In this document: positions 1 to 8,568 of the stretch, piece by piece | Position numbering within the stretch: position 1 is the first letter of the stretch | How the letters are laid out: each line of letters begins with the position of its first letter | NCBI RefSeq assembly: GCF_001613225.1 | Contig: NZ_BDBY01000087.1 | Coordinates: 1 to 49,490, forward strand | Length of the DNA: 49,490 nt | Source of the DNA: Nocardia pseudovaccinii NBRC 100343 | Lineage (GTDB): Bacteria > Actinomycetota > Actinomycetes > Mycobacteriales > Mycobacteriaceae | Direction of reading: 5' to 3' | Translations under genes and position numbers: made by a program | Notes under the pieces: model-generated | Database searches by the model: none | What the model saw: the letters and a program-made list of their open reading frames with translations, nothing else | What the model was told of the DNA's origin: nothing

Positions 1-1320
1 ACCGCATCGAATGGCACCGCTGCATCTGATGGCGGAGTCGCAGCGGGCAGCGGTGGAGGGGACGCCGCCGCGTCGGCGGGCGGTATCGGAACCGCCGGAG
101 GCTGGGGCGCGGTCATCGGCGCAGGGCTGTTCCTCGGGATGGCCGCGTCGTTCTACACGTTGTATTTCGCGGTAGCGGCCTTTGCGGTCGGGCTGATGGG
201 ACTTGTCTCGGCGGGGTTTGCGGTGCGGGCACAGCGGGCGGCGGACCGAGCGCGACGTGGTACCGGCGACGGCGGGTCGGGTTCGGTGTGGCGGGCCGCT
301 GTGCCGCCGCTGGTTCGGCTGGTTGTCATCGCGGCGATCGCGGGTTTGGTGGCGCTGGTCGTATGGCTGCCGTTCGTATGGAAGATGCTCGGTGGGACGA
401 TGCCGAGTTCGGGGACGGCGTTCCACTATCTGCCCGAGGGCGGGGCACAGTTGCCGTTGCCGATGGCGGAGTTCTCGCTTTCGGGGGCGTTCTTCCTGCT
501 CGGGACGGCGTGGTTGGTGTTGCGGGCGGCGTCGTCGCGGCGGGCGCAGGCGCTCGGGATCGGCGTGGTGGCCATCTATCTGTGGTGTCTGCTGTCGATG
601 ACGGCAACCGCGGCGGGTACCACCCTGCTCTCGTTCCGCTTGACGCCCGTGCTCGAAGTGCTGCTTGCGGCGGCCGGTGCATTCGGGTTCGTCGAAGGCG
701 CGCGGGCGGCATATCAGGCACTCGATGAGCCGGGGCGGTTCAAGTTCGCCGTCGTCGTGGTCGCCATCGTCGGTGCGCTCGCGTTCACCCAGGACATTCC
801 ACAGGTGCTGAAGCCGGAGATCACCACGGCATACACAGATACCGACGGCAACGGCGAACGCGCCGACAAGCGCGCACCGGGTGCGGCGTCGTACTATCGC
901 GAGATCGATGCGGCACTGATCGCGCAGACCGGCCGTCCACGCTCGGATTCGGTGGTGCTCACCGCCGACACCAGCTTCCTTTCCTTCTACCCGTACTACG
1001 GCTTCCAGGCGCTCACCTCGCACTATGCGAACCCGCTTGCCGATTTCGCGGGCCGCGCCGCCACCATCGAGTCGTGGAGCAAGCTGAACTCCTCCGCCGC
1101 CCTGGTCGACGCACTCGGCAAGACCCCGTGGCGCGCACCGGATGCCTTCCTCTTCCGCAGCAGCGGGGACACCTACACCCTGCGCCTGGCCAAGGACGTC
1201 TACCCCAACGACCCAAATGTGAAGCGCTACACCGTCAGCTTCCCCAAGGAGCTCTTCGCGGACCCGCACTTCACCACCACCGATATCGGGCCTTTCACCT
1301 TGGTCGTCGTCAATCGCTGA
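1..1320 (+). CDS. aftA: Galactan arabinofuranosyltransferase AftA, C-terminal part
   Basis: Membrane GT-C enzyme that adds the first arabinofuranose residues from decaprenyl-phosphoarabinose to the galactan chain. The frame is open from base 1, so the start lies outside the window; about 439 codons are visible, against roughly 640 residues for the family. The visible part begins with a Gly/Ala/Ser-rich loop, then several membrane segments, then a soluble extracytoplasmic C-terminal domain. The C-terminus (YPYYGFQALTSHYANPLA, TLRLAKDVYPNDPNVKRYTV, DIGPFTLVV) closely resembles mycobacterial AftA from memory. It lies upstream of an Emb gene, as aftA lies before embC in mycobacteria, but with an extra gene between. 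The identification is secure; only the 5' end is missing. Confidence 0.9.
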   Translation, partial: TASNGTAASDGGVAAGSGGGDAAASAGGIGTAGGWGAVIGAGLFLGMAASFYTLYFAVAAFAVGLMGLVSAGFAVRAQRAADRARRGTGDGGSGSVWRAAVPPLVRLVVIAAIAGLVALVVWLPFVWKMLGGTMPSSGTAFHYLPEGGAQLPLPMAEFSLSGAFFLLGTAWLVLRAASSRRAQALGIGVVAIYLWCLLSMTATAAGTTLLSFRLTPVLEVLLAAAGAFGFVEGARAAYQALDEPGRFKFAVVVVAIVGALAFTQDIPQVLKPEITTAYTDTDGNGERADKRAPGAASYYREIDAALIAQTGRPRSDSVVLTADTSFLSFYPYYGFQALTSHYANPLADFAGRAATIESWSKLNSSAALVDALGKTPWRAPDAFLFRSSGDTYTLRLAKDVYPNDPNVKRYTVSFPKELFADPHFTTTDIGPFTLVVVNR

Positions 1321-1548
1321 CACCGCACACCCGGGTCATCAGCGCGGCCGGTGTGCTCGCTCGACGCATGGTTTCGCGAGGACATGGGTAACTCGTGGGG
1401 AACTGCTGACCCAGCCGGGCACTGACGGCGGCCACCAACAGCGGCGTCGCGGCACTCGAGTCCGGCCTGAAGGCGCCGGGGAGGCGGTTCACAGGGTATT
1501 CGGTTACGGTGGATCGCTGATCTGACCAATAACGGGGAGAAGTTTGTT

Positions 1549-3390
1549 TTGCAGGTCGAAGCACCACCAGCAGTAGGCGTCGTCACCAAGGGATCGACAC
1601 CGGCTGGCGGGGCCAGACCCGAGCAGCGCACCGCGAAGCGGAGACGGATCCGGGTCGATCGCAGTGATCTGGTCGCCTCGGTGAGCTATCTCGCATTGGC
1701 CGTCACGGTGCTGTCCGGACAGTGGCGCAACACACATAGCGGGTATCTGATCAAAAGCGGTCAGGACCAGACCATGTGGGAGTGGTTCTTCGCGGTCACC
1801 GCACATTCGGTGGCGCATCTGGAGAATCCGCTGGGCACCAATCTGCAGAACTTCCCGGCCGGGGTGAACATGATGGCCAATACGGCCATGTTCGGGGTCG
1901 GAGTGCCGTTGACGCCGGTCACGCTGCTGTTCGGACCGACCGTCACCTTCGTGCTCGTCCTCACGCTCGGCCTCGCGTCCACCGCCTTCGCCTGGTACTG
2001 GCTGTTGTCCCGGGAATTGGTGCAGTCCCGGCTGGCCGCAGCGATCGGCGGACTGTTCTGCGGTTTCGCACCCGCGATGATCTCCCATGCGAATGCGCAC
2101 CCGAATTTCGTGCTGCTCGCGCTGCTTCCGGTCATCGCGCTGCTGTTGATCCGCATCGCACGACGTGTGTCGGGTGCGGAGACGACCAAGCCACGCAGGC
2201 GAGTTCGTGATGCCGTCGCGCTCGGCTTCCTGGTGGCGCTGCAGATCGCACTCGGCGAGGAACCGCTGCTGATCTTCGCACTCGCCTTCGGACTCTTCGG
2301 CCTCGTGTACTGCCTGCACACACCGCGCACGGGCTGGCAAGTAGTGCGTGCGCTCGCCCCGACCATCGCATTGGCCGCGGGGATCACCTTGATGCTCACC
2401 GAAATTCCGCTGTGGTGGCAATTCTTCGGGCCGCAGAGTTATCGCTCGATCGACCACGGGCCGATGGGCAACGACCTGAAGGCCATCGTGCAGTTCCCCG
2501 CCGAATCGCTCGGCGGGATGTTCGCGCCCGGCCAGTACGTTTCCATGAACGACACCGAGCAGAACGCCTATTTCGGCTGGCCACTGCTGCTGTTGCTGCT
2601 CGTGACGGTGGCGCTGCTGTGGCGCGACCGGGTGGTCCGGGCGGCGACCGCGGTGATGGTGGTCTTCGGGGTGCTGTCACTCGGTGCGACGGCCATGTTC
2701 GGCAAGGTGTCGACCGGGATCGAATTGCCGTGGCGCTGGGCTGAATTGGTCCCGCTGCTCAATACCGTGCTGGAGACTCGGCTGACCATGGCCGCGATTC
2801 CGGCCATCGGCGCGGTGCTGGCGTTGGCAACCCAGCAGGCGGTCACCTGGTGGAAGCAGTCGCCGGTCGACTGGCGGCCGCTGGCCTGGTTCCCGGCGCT
2901 CGGCTTGGCCTTGGCTCCGCTCATCCCAACCGTCCTTCCGGTGATCGAGCGCGCACCGACTCCGGCGTTCTTCGCCGACGGGACGGTGAAGAAGTACGTG
3001 AGCGGCGGCTCGGTTGTCATGGTGCCGCCACCGCGTCCTCCCGACGCGCAGGCATTGCGCTGGCAAGCCGACGCCGACTTCGACTTCCCGCTCGCCGGGG
3101 GCTATTTCGTCGGCCCGACCGGCGCGAACAAGAAGGGCATCTACGGACCCGATTTCCGTCCGACCACCGCCCTGCTCGTCGGTGCCCTTGACACCGGGGT
3201 GGTACCGCCCATCGACGCCGACACCCGCGCACAAGCACTCGACGACCTGCGCTTCTGGGAGGCCGACGTGGTGGTCCTGCCCGCCACCAAGAACTCCGAG
3301 GTGCTGCGCACGACCGTGACGCAACTGCTCGGCGTCGCGCCGCGACAGGTCGACGACGTGTGGCTCTGGGACGTCCGGCCGCTGCGATAG
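1549..3390 (+). CDS. Polytopic GT-C-like membrane protein between aftA and emb
   Basis: 613 residues with a short basic cytoplasmic N-terminus and about ten hydrophobic segments, followed by an extracytoplasmic C-terminal domain of about 150 residues with no further membrane segments. The first external loop holds an acidic motif (GQDQTMWEWFF, about residues 72-82) followed by PLGTNLQNFPAGVNMMANT. This resembles actinobacterial GT-C-like membrane proteins whose motif reads roughly W-x-NP-x-GVNLM-x-NTS, where the acidic loop residues are thought to act in catalysis. The TTG start is chosen because of a GGGGAGA ribosome site ten bases upstream. It is on the same strand as aftA and the first emb gene, so a role in envelope glycan assembly is a reasonable inference. 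Substrate and acceptor cannot be told from the sequence, and no such gene separates aftA and embC in M. tuberculosis. Confidence 0.6.
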   Translation: MQVEAPPAVGVVTKGSTPAGGARPEQRTAKRRRIRVDRSDLVASVSYLALAVTVLSGQWRNTHSGYLIKSGQDQTMWEWFFAVTAHSVAHLENPLGTNLQNFPAGVNMMANTAMFGVGVPLTPVTLLFGPTVTFVLVLTLGLASTAFAWYWLLSRELVQSRLAAAIGGLFCGFAPAMISHANAHPNFVLLALLPVIALLLIRIARRVSGAETTKPRRRVRDAVALGFLVALQIALGEEPLLIFALAFGLFGLVYCLHTPRTGWQVVRALAPTIALAAGITLMLTEIPLWWQFFGPQSYRSIDHGPMGNDLKAIVQFPAESLGGMFAPGQYVSMNDTEQNAYFGWPLLLLLLVTVALLWRDRVVRAATAVMVVFGVLSLGATAMFGKVSTGIELPWRWAELVPLLNTVLETRLTMAAIPAIGAVLALATQQAVTWWKQSPVDWRPLAWFPALGLALAPLIPTVLPVIERAPTPAFFADGTVKKYVSGGSVVMVPPPRPPDAQALRWQADADFDFPLAGGYFVGPTGANKKGIYGPDFRPTTALLVGALDTGVVPPIDADTRAQALDDLRFWEADVVVLPATKNSEVLRTTVTQLLGVAPRQVDDVWLWDVRPLR

Positions 3391-3449
3391 GCGGCGGCGG
3401 TGATCTCGGTGGCGAGCCTCACCAATGCGGGTAGCTAGCATGGTGCCTC

Positions 3450-6400
3450 GTGCGACCGGACCGAACTTCTGCAGCGTTCACCCGAAACCGCCTGATCGCC
3501 CTCGTCTCCGGGTTGCTCGGATTCGTGCTGGCACTGTTGACGCCGTTGCTTCCGGTGAAACAGGATCAGGCCGCGCTCGACTGGCCCCAGGCGGGCCGTA
3601 CCAGCGTCGAGGCGCCCCTGGTTTCGTATGTGCCGCTGCGGTTGGATGCGACGCTGCCGTGTTCGGTGGTGGCCGCGGCCGGGTCGGGCACGGTGCTGTC
3701 GACCATTCCGCACGCCTCGGGCCAGGCCAGTGCGAAGGGACTGATCGTCTCGGTCACCGATGGCACGCTCGCGGTGCTGCAGCGTGATGTGCCGCTGCTG
3801 TCCGCGCCGGTCACGGAAATCGGCGGGTGCGAGTCCGTCACCATCACCACCACGGCGGCCGCGACCTCGGTCGAATTCGTCGGTGCGAAGCGCCAGGACG
3901 GTACGCCGTTCCGCAACACCATCACCCGCGATATCCGCCCGCAGGTGGTCGGTGTCTTCACCGATCTGGATGCCGCGAAGCTCGATGGCGCGAAGCTGCA
4001 CGCCGATATCGATTCCCGCTTCTCCTCGACGCCGTCCGCGCTGAAGCTCGGCGCCATGATCGCCGCGGCGATCTGCACGATCATCGCGCTGATCGCATTG
4101 CACCTGCTCGACAATGCCGATGGCCGACGGGCGCGCCGGTTCCTGCCCGCGCACTGGTGGCGGTTCACCCTGGCCGATGTGGCGGTGCTCGGGCTCCTGG
4201 TGCTGTGGCATTTCATCGGCGCGAATACCTCCGACGACGGCTACATCTTGAATATGGCCCGCGTCTCGGAGCATTCGGGATACATGGCCAACTACTACCG
4301 CTGGTTCGCGGTGCCCGAAGCGCCGTTCGGCTGGTCCTACGAGGTGCAGGCCTGGATGACCAAGGTCTCCGATGCCAGCCCGTGGATGCGGCTGCCGACG
4401 CTGGCCGCCGGAATCGTGTGCTGGATGGTGATCAGCCGAGAGGTGCTGCCGCGCTTGGGCGCTCGAGTGCGCAGGCACAAGGTGGCGCTGTGGACCGCCG
4501 GTCTGGTCTTCCTCGCGTTCTGGCTGCCCTACGACAACGGTCTGCGGCCCGAACCGCTGATCGCCGCGGGTGCACTGCTGACCTGGTGCTCGATCGAGCG
4601 GGCCATCGCGACCGGACGGCTGCTGCCCGCCGCGGTCGGTGTGCTGATCGCCGCGTTCTCGCTGGCGGCGGGTCCGACAGGACTGATCTGTGTGGCGGCA
4701 CTGATCGCGGGTTCGCGGCCGGTCCTGCAGATCATTATTCGGCGGGCGCGCGATGCGGCTGGCACATTGCTGGATTCCGCGCCCAGTGCGAAGCAGAGAC
4801 CAGCGGCAGCTGCCGCAGGATCGGCCGACGAACCCGGCACTGTCGGAAGAGAGCCCGCCTATGCCGCGAATCCTGGTGGGGACCAGGGAAATCCGAGTGC
4901 CGAACAGTCAGGGCGACAAACTCGCGTCGATGTGCGTACGGATCGGAGCACCTCGCGCCTGGCCACCTTCTTCCGATATGCCGCGTTGCTGGCACCTGGC
5001 CTGGCCGCCGGAACGCTCGTGCTGGTTGTCGTTTTCGCCGATCAGACGCTGGCGACGGTAATGGAGGCGACCCGGGTGCGCACCCTCGTCGGGCCGAATG
5101 TGGCCTGGTTCGACGAGCGGACGCGGTGGGATTCGCTGCTGATGCTCTCGCCGGACGGATCGCTGGCGCGGCGCTTCGGTGTGCTGATCATGCTGCTGTG
5201 CCTGCTGGTCTGTGTGCTGCAGGTGCTGCGCAAGGGACGGATTCCGGGAACGTCGCGTGGGCCGTCGGTGCGGATTCTCGGCATCGTCTTCGCCTCACTG
5301 CTACTGATGATGTTCACGCCGACCAAATGGACCCACCACTTCGGCGTGTACGCCGGGCTGGCCGGGTCGCTTGCTGCGCTGGCAGCGGTAGCGGTGGGCA
5401 CCAATGGGATTCGCTCGCCACGCAACCGCGCGCTGTTCGCGGCGGCCGTGCTGTTCCTGCTGGCGATCACCTTCACCGGATCCAATGGCTGGTGGTACGT
5501 ATCCAGTTACGGTGTGCCGTGGTGGGACAAGGCGCCGCTGGTCGCGGGTAAGGGCCTGTCCACGCTGTTCCTCGGGCTCAGCGGGGTGGTGCTGATCGTC
5601 GCGGTGTGGCTGCACTATCGCGAGCCGTACCGCGAGAAGACCGATGCGCCACGCCGTTTCGAGCGTTACGCCTCCGCGCCGTTGACGATCGCGGCCGCGC
5701 TGCTCGTGCTGTTCGAGGTGGCATCGCTGGCCAAGGCGGCGGTCACGCAGTACCCGGCGTACTCGATCGCCAAGTCGAATCTCGAATCGCTGAGCGGCAA
5801 TACCTGCGCGCTCGCCAACGAGGTGCTGGTGGAGACCGATACCGCGAATTCGCTGCTGCTCCCCTACACCGGCTCCCCCGCCGACGGATTGTCCGCCGAA
5901 TCGAAGGGGTTCACGTCCAACGGGGTCGCCTCCGACCTCACCGCCGATGCCGAGGAAACCGTCACCGGCGGTGCGAATTCGGTGAACAAGGATTCGAAGA
6001 ACAAGACCACCAAAACGACCGGTGCGGGCACCGGCGGCGGCACCACCCAGCAGGCCGGAATCAATGGCAGCACGGTGGCACTGCCGTTCGGCCTGGATCC
6101 GGCGCGGACCCCGATCATGGGCAGCTACCAGGACGGGGCCGATCAGCAGCAGGCCAAGCTCACCTCGCAGTGGTACCGCCTCGATCTGACCGACAGCATG
6201 CGCGATGACCCCGCCTACCAGGTGCTCGCCATAACCGCGGCGGGCCGGATCCGCTCGATCGATGCCGACGGTGTGCTCACCTACGGGCAGGAGCTGCACT
6301 TGGAGTACGGCGTGCGCGGAACGGACGGCGAGGTACAAACGCTCGGCTCGGTCGATCCGCTCGATATCGGGCCCGCACCGTCCTGGCGCAATCTCCGTGT

Positions 6401-6893
6401 GCCACTGGACAAGTTGCCCGCCGGAGTGAACGCGGTGCGATTGGTCGCGGTCGACAACGACATCACCCAGAAGCAGTGGCTTGCCGTCACCCCGCCCCGG
6501 CTGCCGCATCTGGCCACGCTGAATTCCGTTGTCGGCGAAACCGCTCCGGTTCTGCTGGACTGGCACGTCGGCCTGGCCTTCCCCTGCCAGCGCCCGTTCG
6601 ACCACCACGACGGCGTCGCCGAGGTCCCCAATTGGCGCATCCTGCCCGACCGCGTCGGCTCCGACGCCTCCAATGCCTGGCAGGACGATATCGGCGGCGG
6701 CCCCCTCGGCTGGACCGGTCTACTCCTGAAATCCCAAACCATCCCGACCTACCTCACCCACAACTGGACCCGAGACTGGGGCTCCTTGGAGCAATTCACC
6801 CCCTACGACCCCACCGCCACCCCCGCAACCATCGCCACCACCGTGAAATCGGTCAACGGCTGGAAGAAGGCCGACCCGATCCGGGCGCGCTAG
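3450..6893 (+). CDS. Arabinosyltransferase, Emb family (first copy)
   Basis: Integral membrane GT-C arabinosyltransferase that extends the arabinan of arabinogalactan or lipoarabinomannan using decaprenyl-phosphoarabinose; the family is the ethambutol target. 1147 residues with a GTG start. Order: cytoplasmic tail, membrane segment, N-terminal periplasmic domain, then the catalytic loop GANTSDDGYILNMARV with the paired aspartates at 262-263, many membrane helices, and a C-terminal carbohydrate-binding-like domain. The methionine in YILNMARV aligns with EmbB Met306, the classic resistance position. Residues about 435-503 form an Ala/Gly/Pro/Gln-rich hydrophilic insert between two membrane segments that is absent from the second copy. 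Its place downstream of aftA suggests EmbC, but EmbA, EmbB and EmbC cannot be separated by eye. Confidence 0.88.
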   Translation: MRPDRTSAAFTRNRLIALVSGLLGFVLALLTPLLPVKQDQAALDWPQAGRTSVEAPLVSYVPLRLDATLPCSVVAAAGSGTVLSTIPHASGQASAKGLIVSVTDGTLAVLQRDVPLLSAPVTEIGGCESVTITTTAAATSVEFVGAKRQDGTPFRNTITRDIRPQVVGVFTDLDAAKLDGAKLHADIDSRFSSTPSALKLGAMIAAAICTIIALIALHLLDNADGRRARRFLPAHWWRFTLADVAVLGLLVLWHFIGANTSDDGYILNMARVSEHSGYMANYYRWFAVPEAPFGWSYEVQAWMTKVSDASPWMRLPTLAAGIVCWMVISREVLPRLGARVRRHKVALWTAGLVFLAFWLPYDNGLRPEPLIAAGALLTWCSIERAIATGRLLPAAVGVLIAAFSLAAGPTGLICVAALIAGSRPVLQIIIRRARDAAGTLLDSAPSAKQRPAAAAAGSADEPGTVGREPAYAANPGGDQGNPSAEQSGRQTRVDVRTDRSTSRLATFFRYAALLAPGLAAGTLVLVVVFADQTLATVMEATRVRTLVGPNVAWFDERTRWDSLLMLSPDGSLARRFGVLIMLLCLLVCVLQVLRKGRIPGTSRGPSVRILGIVFASLLLMMFTPTKWTHHFGVYAGLAGSLAALAAVAVGTNGIRSPRNRALFAAAVLFLLAITFTGSNGWWYVSSYGVPWWDKAPLVAGKGLSTLFLGLSGVVLIVAVWLHYREPYREKTDAPRRFERYASAPLTIAAALLVLFEVASLAKAAVTQYPAYSIAKSNLESLSGNTCALANEVLVETDTANSLLLPYTGSPADGLSAESKGFTSNGVASDLTADAEETVTGGANSVNKDSKNKTTKTTGAGTGGGTTQQAGINGSTVALPFGLDPARTPIMGSYQDGADQQQAKLTSQWYRLDLTDSMRDDPAYQVLAITAAGRIRSIDADGVLTYGQELHLEYGVRGTDGEVQTLGSVDPLDIGPAPSWRNLRVPLDKLPAGVNAVRLVAVDNDITQKQWLAVTPPRLPHLATLNSVVGETAPVLLDWHVGLAFPCQRPFDHHDGVAEVPNWRILPDRVGSDASNAWQDDIGGGPLGWTGLLLKSQTIPTYLTHNWTRDWGSLEQFTPYDPTATPATIATTVKSVNGWKKADPIRAR

Positions 6894-6901
6894 CCCATTC
6901 A

Positions 6902-6933
6902 GCGCGTGAGCCGACCGCCCTCGGCTCACGCGC
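6902..6933. terminator. Hairpin between convergent emb and Uma2 genes
   Basis: Perfect 13-bp stem (GCGCGTGAGCCGA and its complement) with a six-base CCGCCC loop, directly after the first emb stop codon and before the end of the oppositely directed Uma2 gene. It is probably a bidirectional terminator. There is no long T run, as is usual in high-GC actinobacteria. Confidence 0.8.
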
Positions 6934-6956
6934 ACGGTCTGCTCGAACCGCGGTGA

Positions 6957-7544
6957 CTAGCCTGCTGTCAACTCACCGAATGCGATATCGATGGTGATCG
7001 GTGTATCCAGCGTCAGTCGGCGGGTATGCAGGCCGACCAAATGGTAGCGGCCTTCAGAGAGTCGGTATTCCTCGATCTGCTCGATGCCGTCACCCGATTC
7101 AGTAGGAAATACGATGAGGTACATCGGAATACCCGCAGCAGCATAAGCAGCTTTCTTCTCCACCGTATCGGTGTGGTGTGAACTATCCGGCGAGACGATC
7201 TCCACCACCAGTAGAGCGTCATCGGCATAGAGCTTCGCGTCGTCATCCAGACAGCGGTAGACCGTGACGTCCGGTCGGCGCAGACTCAGCGGCACATCGC
7301 TGATTCGGACGTCCACGTCGGTCTCGACCATCAAACACGGCTCGGGCTTGCGTCCGGCTTCCATCCGCGCCGCCAGCCGCCGGGCGATCCGGTTGTGCAA
7401 GCGGGACGGGCTCTCGCATTTCACGATATGACCGTCGATTACCTCGATGGTTCGGCAGAAGTCTTCGGGCAGCAGCTCATAGTCCCGGCCGGTGATCTGC
7501 TCCGGGATCCACCGGTACCAGTCGCTGGGAGCGCCGCTAGTCAT
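6957..7544 (-). CDS. Uma2-family (DUF820) nuclease-like protein
   Basis: 195 residues of the Uma2/DUF820 family, which has a PD-(D/E)xK restriction-endonuclease fold. The expected catalytic set is visible: the Asp of RRPDVTVY, the Glu of LVVEIVSP, and the lysines of EKKAAYAAAGIPMYLIV. Family members are common, often in many copies, and their biological target is mostly unknown. It stands alone on the minus strand, converging on the first emb gene with a hairpin between. No antitoxin or partner gene is apparent next to it. Family assignment is firm; function is not known. Confidence 0.85.
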   Translation of the reverse strand: MTSGAPSDWYRWIPEQITGRDYELLPEDFCRTIEVIDGHIVKCESPSRLHNRIARRLAARMEAGRKPEPCLMVETDVDVRISDVPLSLRRPDVTVYRCLDDDAKLYADDALLVVEIVSPDSSHHTDTVEKKAAYAAAGIPMYLIVFPTESGDGIEQIEEYRLSEGRYHLVGLHTRRLTLDTPITIDIAFGELTAG

Positions 7545-7641
7545 GCCGTGAGCCTACCGGGCAGCGCTCACGCCAGCCGATACGTCGCGCATACCCTTCC
7601 CGAGTTCATGGGATGAGGACTTCCAGCCCGCGACGGATCGC

Positions 7642-8130
7642 TCAGTCGACGAGGTCGCTGGGGTCGGTATTGGCTCCACACAGCACGACACCGATCCGTT
7701 CACTGTCGCGTGGCTGGGATGCCCGGGTAGCCAGCGCCGCCAAGCCGGTCGCCGAGCCGTGTTCGACGACGAGTCGATGCCGCTCCCACAGCTGCCGTCG
7801 CGCCCGTACGATCGCTTCGTCGTCGACGACCACCGAGCGCACGTCCGTGGCCTCGGCCCAGGCCAGCGCGGCAGCGGAAACCCTTGGCGCGCCGAGAGAG
7901 TCGGCCGCGATGGAATCCACGTCCACGTCGAGTACCGTTCCGGCAGCCAATGCGGCATTGAGCGCCCGGCTGCCATCGGGTTCCGTGCCGACCACTCGAA
8001 TGCCGAAATGGTCCGCGACCGCGGCGATTCCGGAGAACATGCCGCCCGCGCCAACCGCGAGGACGATCGTGTCCAACCCAGCTACCGCGTCGACGAATTC
8101 GAGCAGGATGGTGCCCGCACCGGCCGAGGT
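7642..8130 (-). pseudogene. Threonine/serine dehydratase-like gene, N-terminal half missing
   Basis: On the minus strand the frame from about 8125 down to 7642 reads like the C-terminal half of a PLP-dependent threonine/serine dehydratase: AGAGTILLEFVDAVAGLDTIVLAVGAGGMFSGIA (the GAGG phosphate-binding loop), VVGTEPDGSRALN, and a terminal VVLCGANTDPSDLVD. Upstream of about 8130 the frame turns to low-quality Arg/Pro/Ser sequence with no match to the N-terminal domain, which would carry the PLP lysine (SxKxR). The gene therefore lacks its catalytic lysine and is broken. The break coincides with the 5' end of an unrelated remnant on the other strand, which marks a rearrangement junction. Confidence 0.75.
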
Positions 8131-8449
8131 CGGCCCGTGACCTGTATCGGATGCTGGGCAGTCGTGGCGACGAAGCGTCCGCGCTGAACGGCCTCGGCGA
8201 GACAGCCTGCACTGCGGGCGATCCTGGCTCGGCCGCCGAAAAACACAGCACCGCACTGGCGTTGGCCGACGAGGCATTGAACCTACCCGAGCGAGCGCGC
8301 GCAACGACGGGCTGGCTCGCGCATACCGAGATCTCGGCGATGTCGGTCGAGCACGTGAATACGCCGGTATCGCGATGAGCCTGTATGTGGAGCTCGGCGT
8401 CCCGGAGGCCGACGATATGCGCGCTTTCCTGGAAATACTCGCCGATTGA
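8125..8449 (+). pseudogene. C-terminal TPR remnant of an AfsR/SARP-like regulator, frameshifted
   Basis: The plus strand from about 8130 reads ARDLYRMLGSRGDEASALNG, then LGETACTAGDPGSAAEKHST and ALALADEALNLPERARA, a textbook tetratricopeptide unit of the kind found at the C-terminus of large AfsR/SARP or NB-ARC regulators. Near 8304 the reading frame must shift; it then continues as GLARAYRDLGDVGRAREYAG and IAMSLYVELGVPEADDMRAF to a TGA at 8449. The last unit is typical of the end of such proteins. The N-terminal DNA-binding and NTPase domains are absent. It is a dead fragment, truncated at the same point as the dehydratase remnant. A sequencing error could mimic the frameshift but not the truncation. 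Confidence 0.7.
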
Positions 8450-8568
8450 GTGGCACGGGAGTTGGATCGGCGCTCGGCCGGAGATCAAACCCACGCGTGT
8501 CCAAGAATCCTCTTCGGCGCGCCGCGCTTGCGGCGGCCGTTGTCGTACGTGCATGCGTTTCGAGGAGA

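Noticed and set aside
6957..7544. Uma2 protein as part of a restriction or toxin-antitoxin system
   Set aside because: No methylase, specificity subunit or antitoxin-like gene is adjacent; it appears to be a lone family member.
7642..8554. A single intact dehydratase gene running to 8304 or 8554
   Set aside because: Upstream of about 8130 neither minus-strand frame resembles a dehydratase N-terminus, and the opposite strand there encodes a recognisable TPR fragment.
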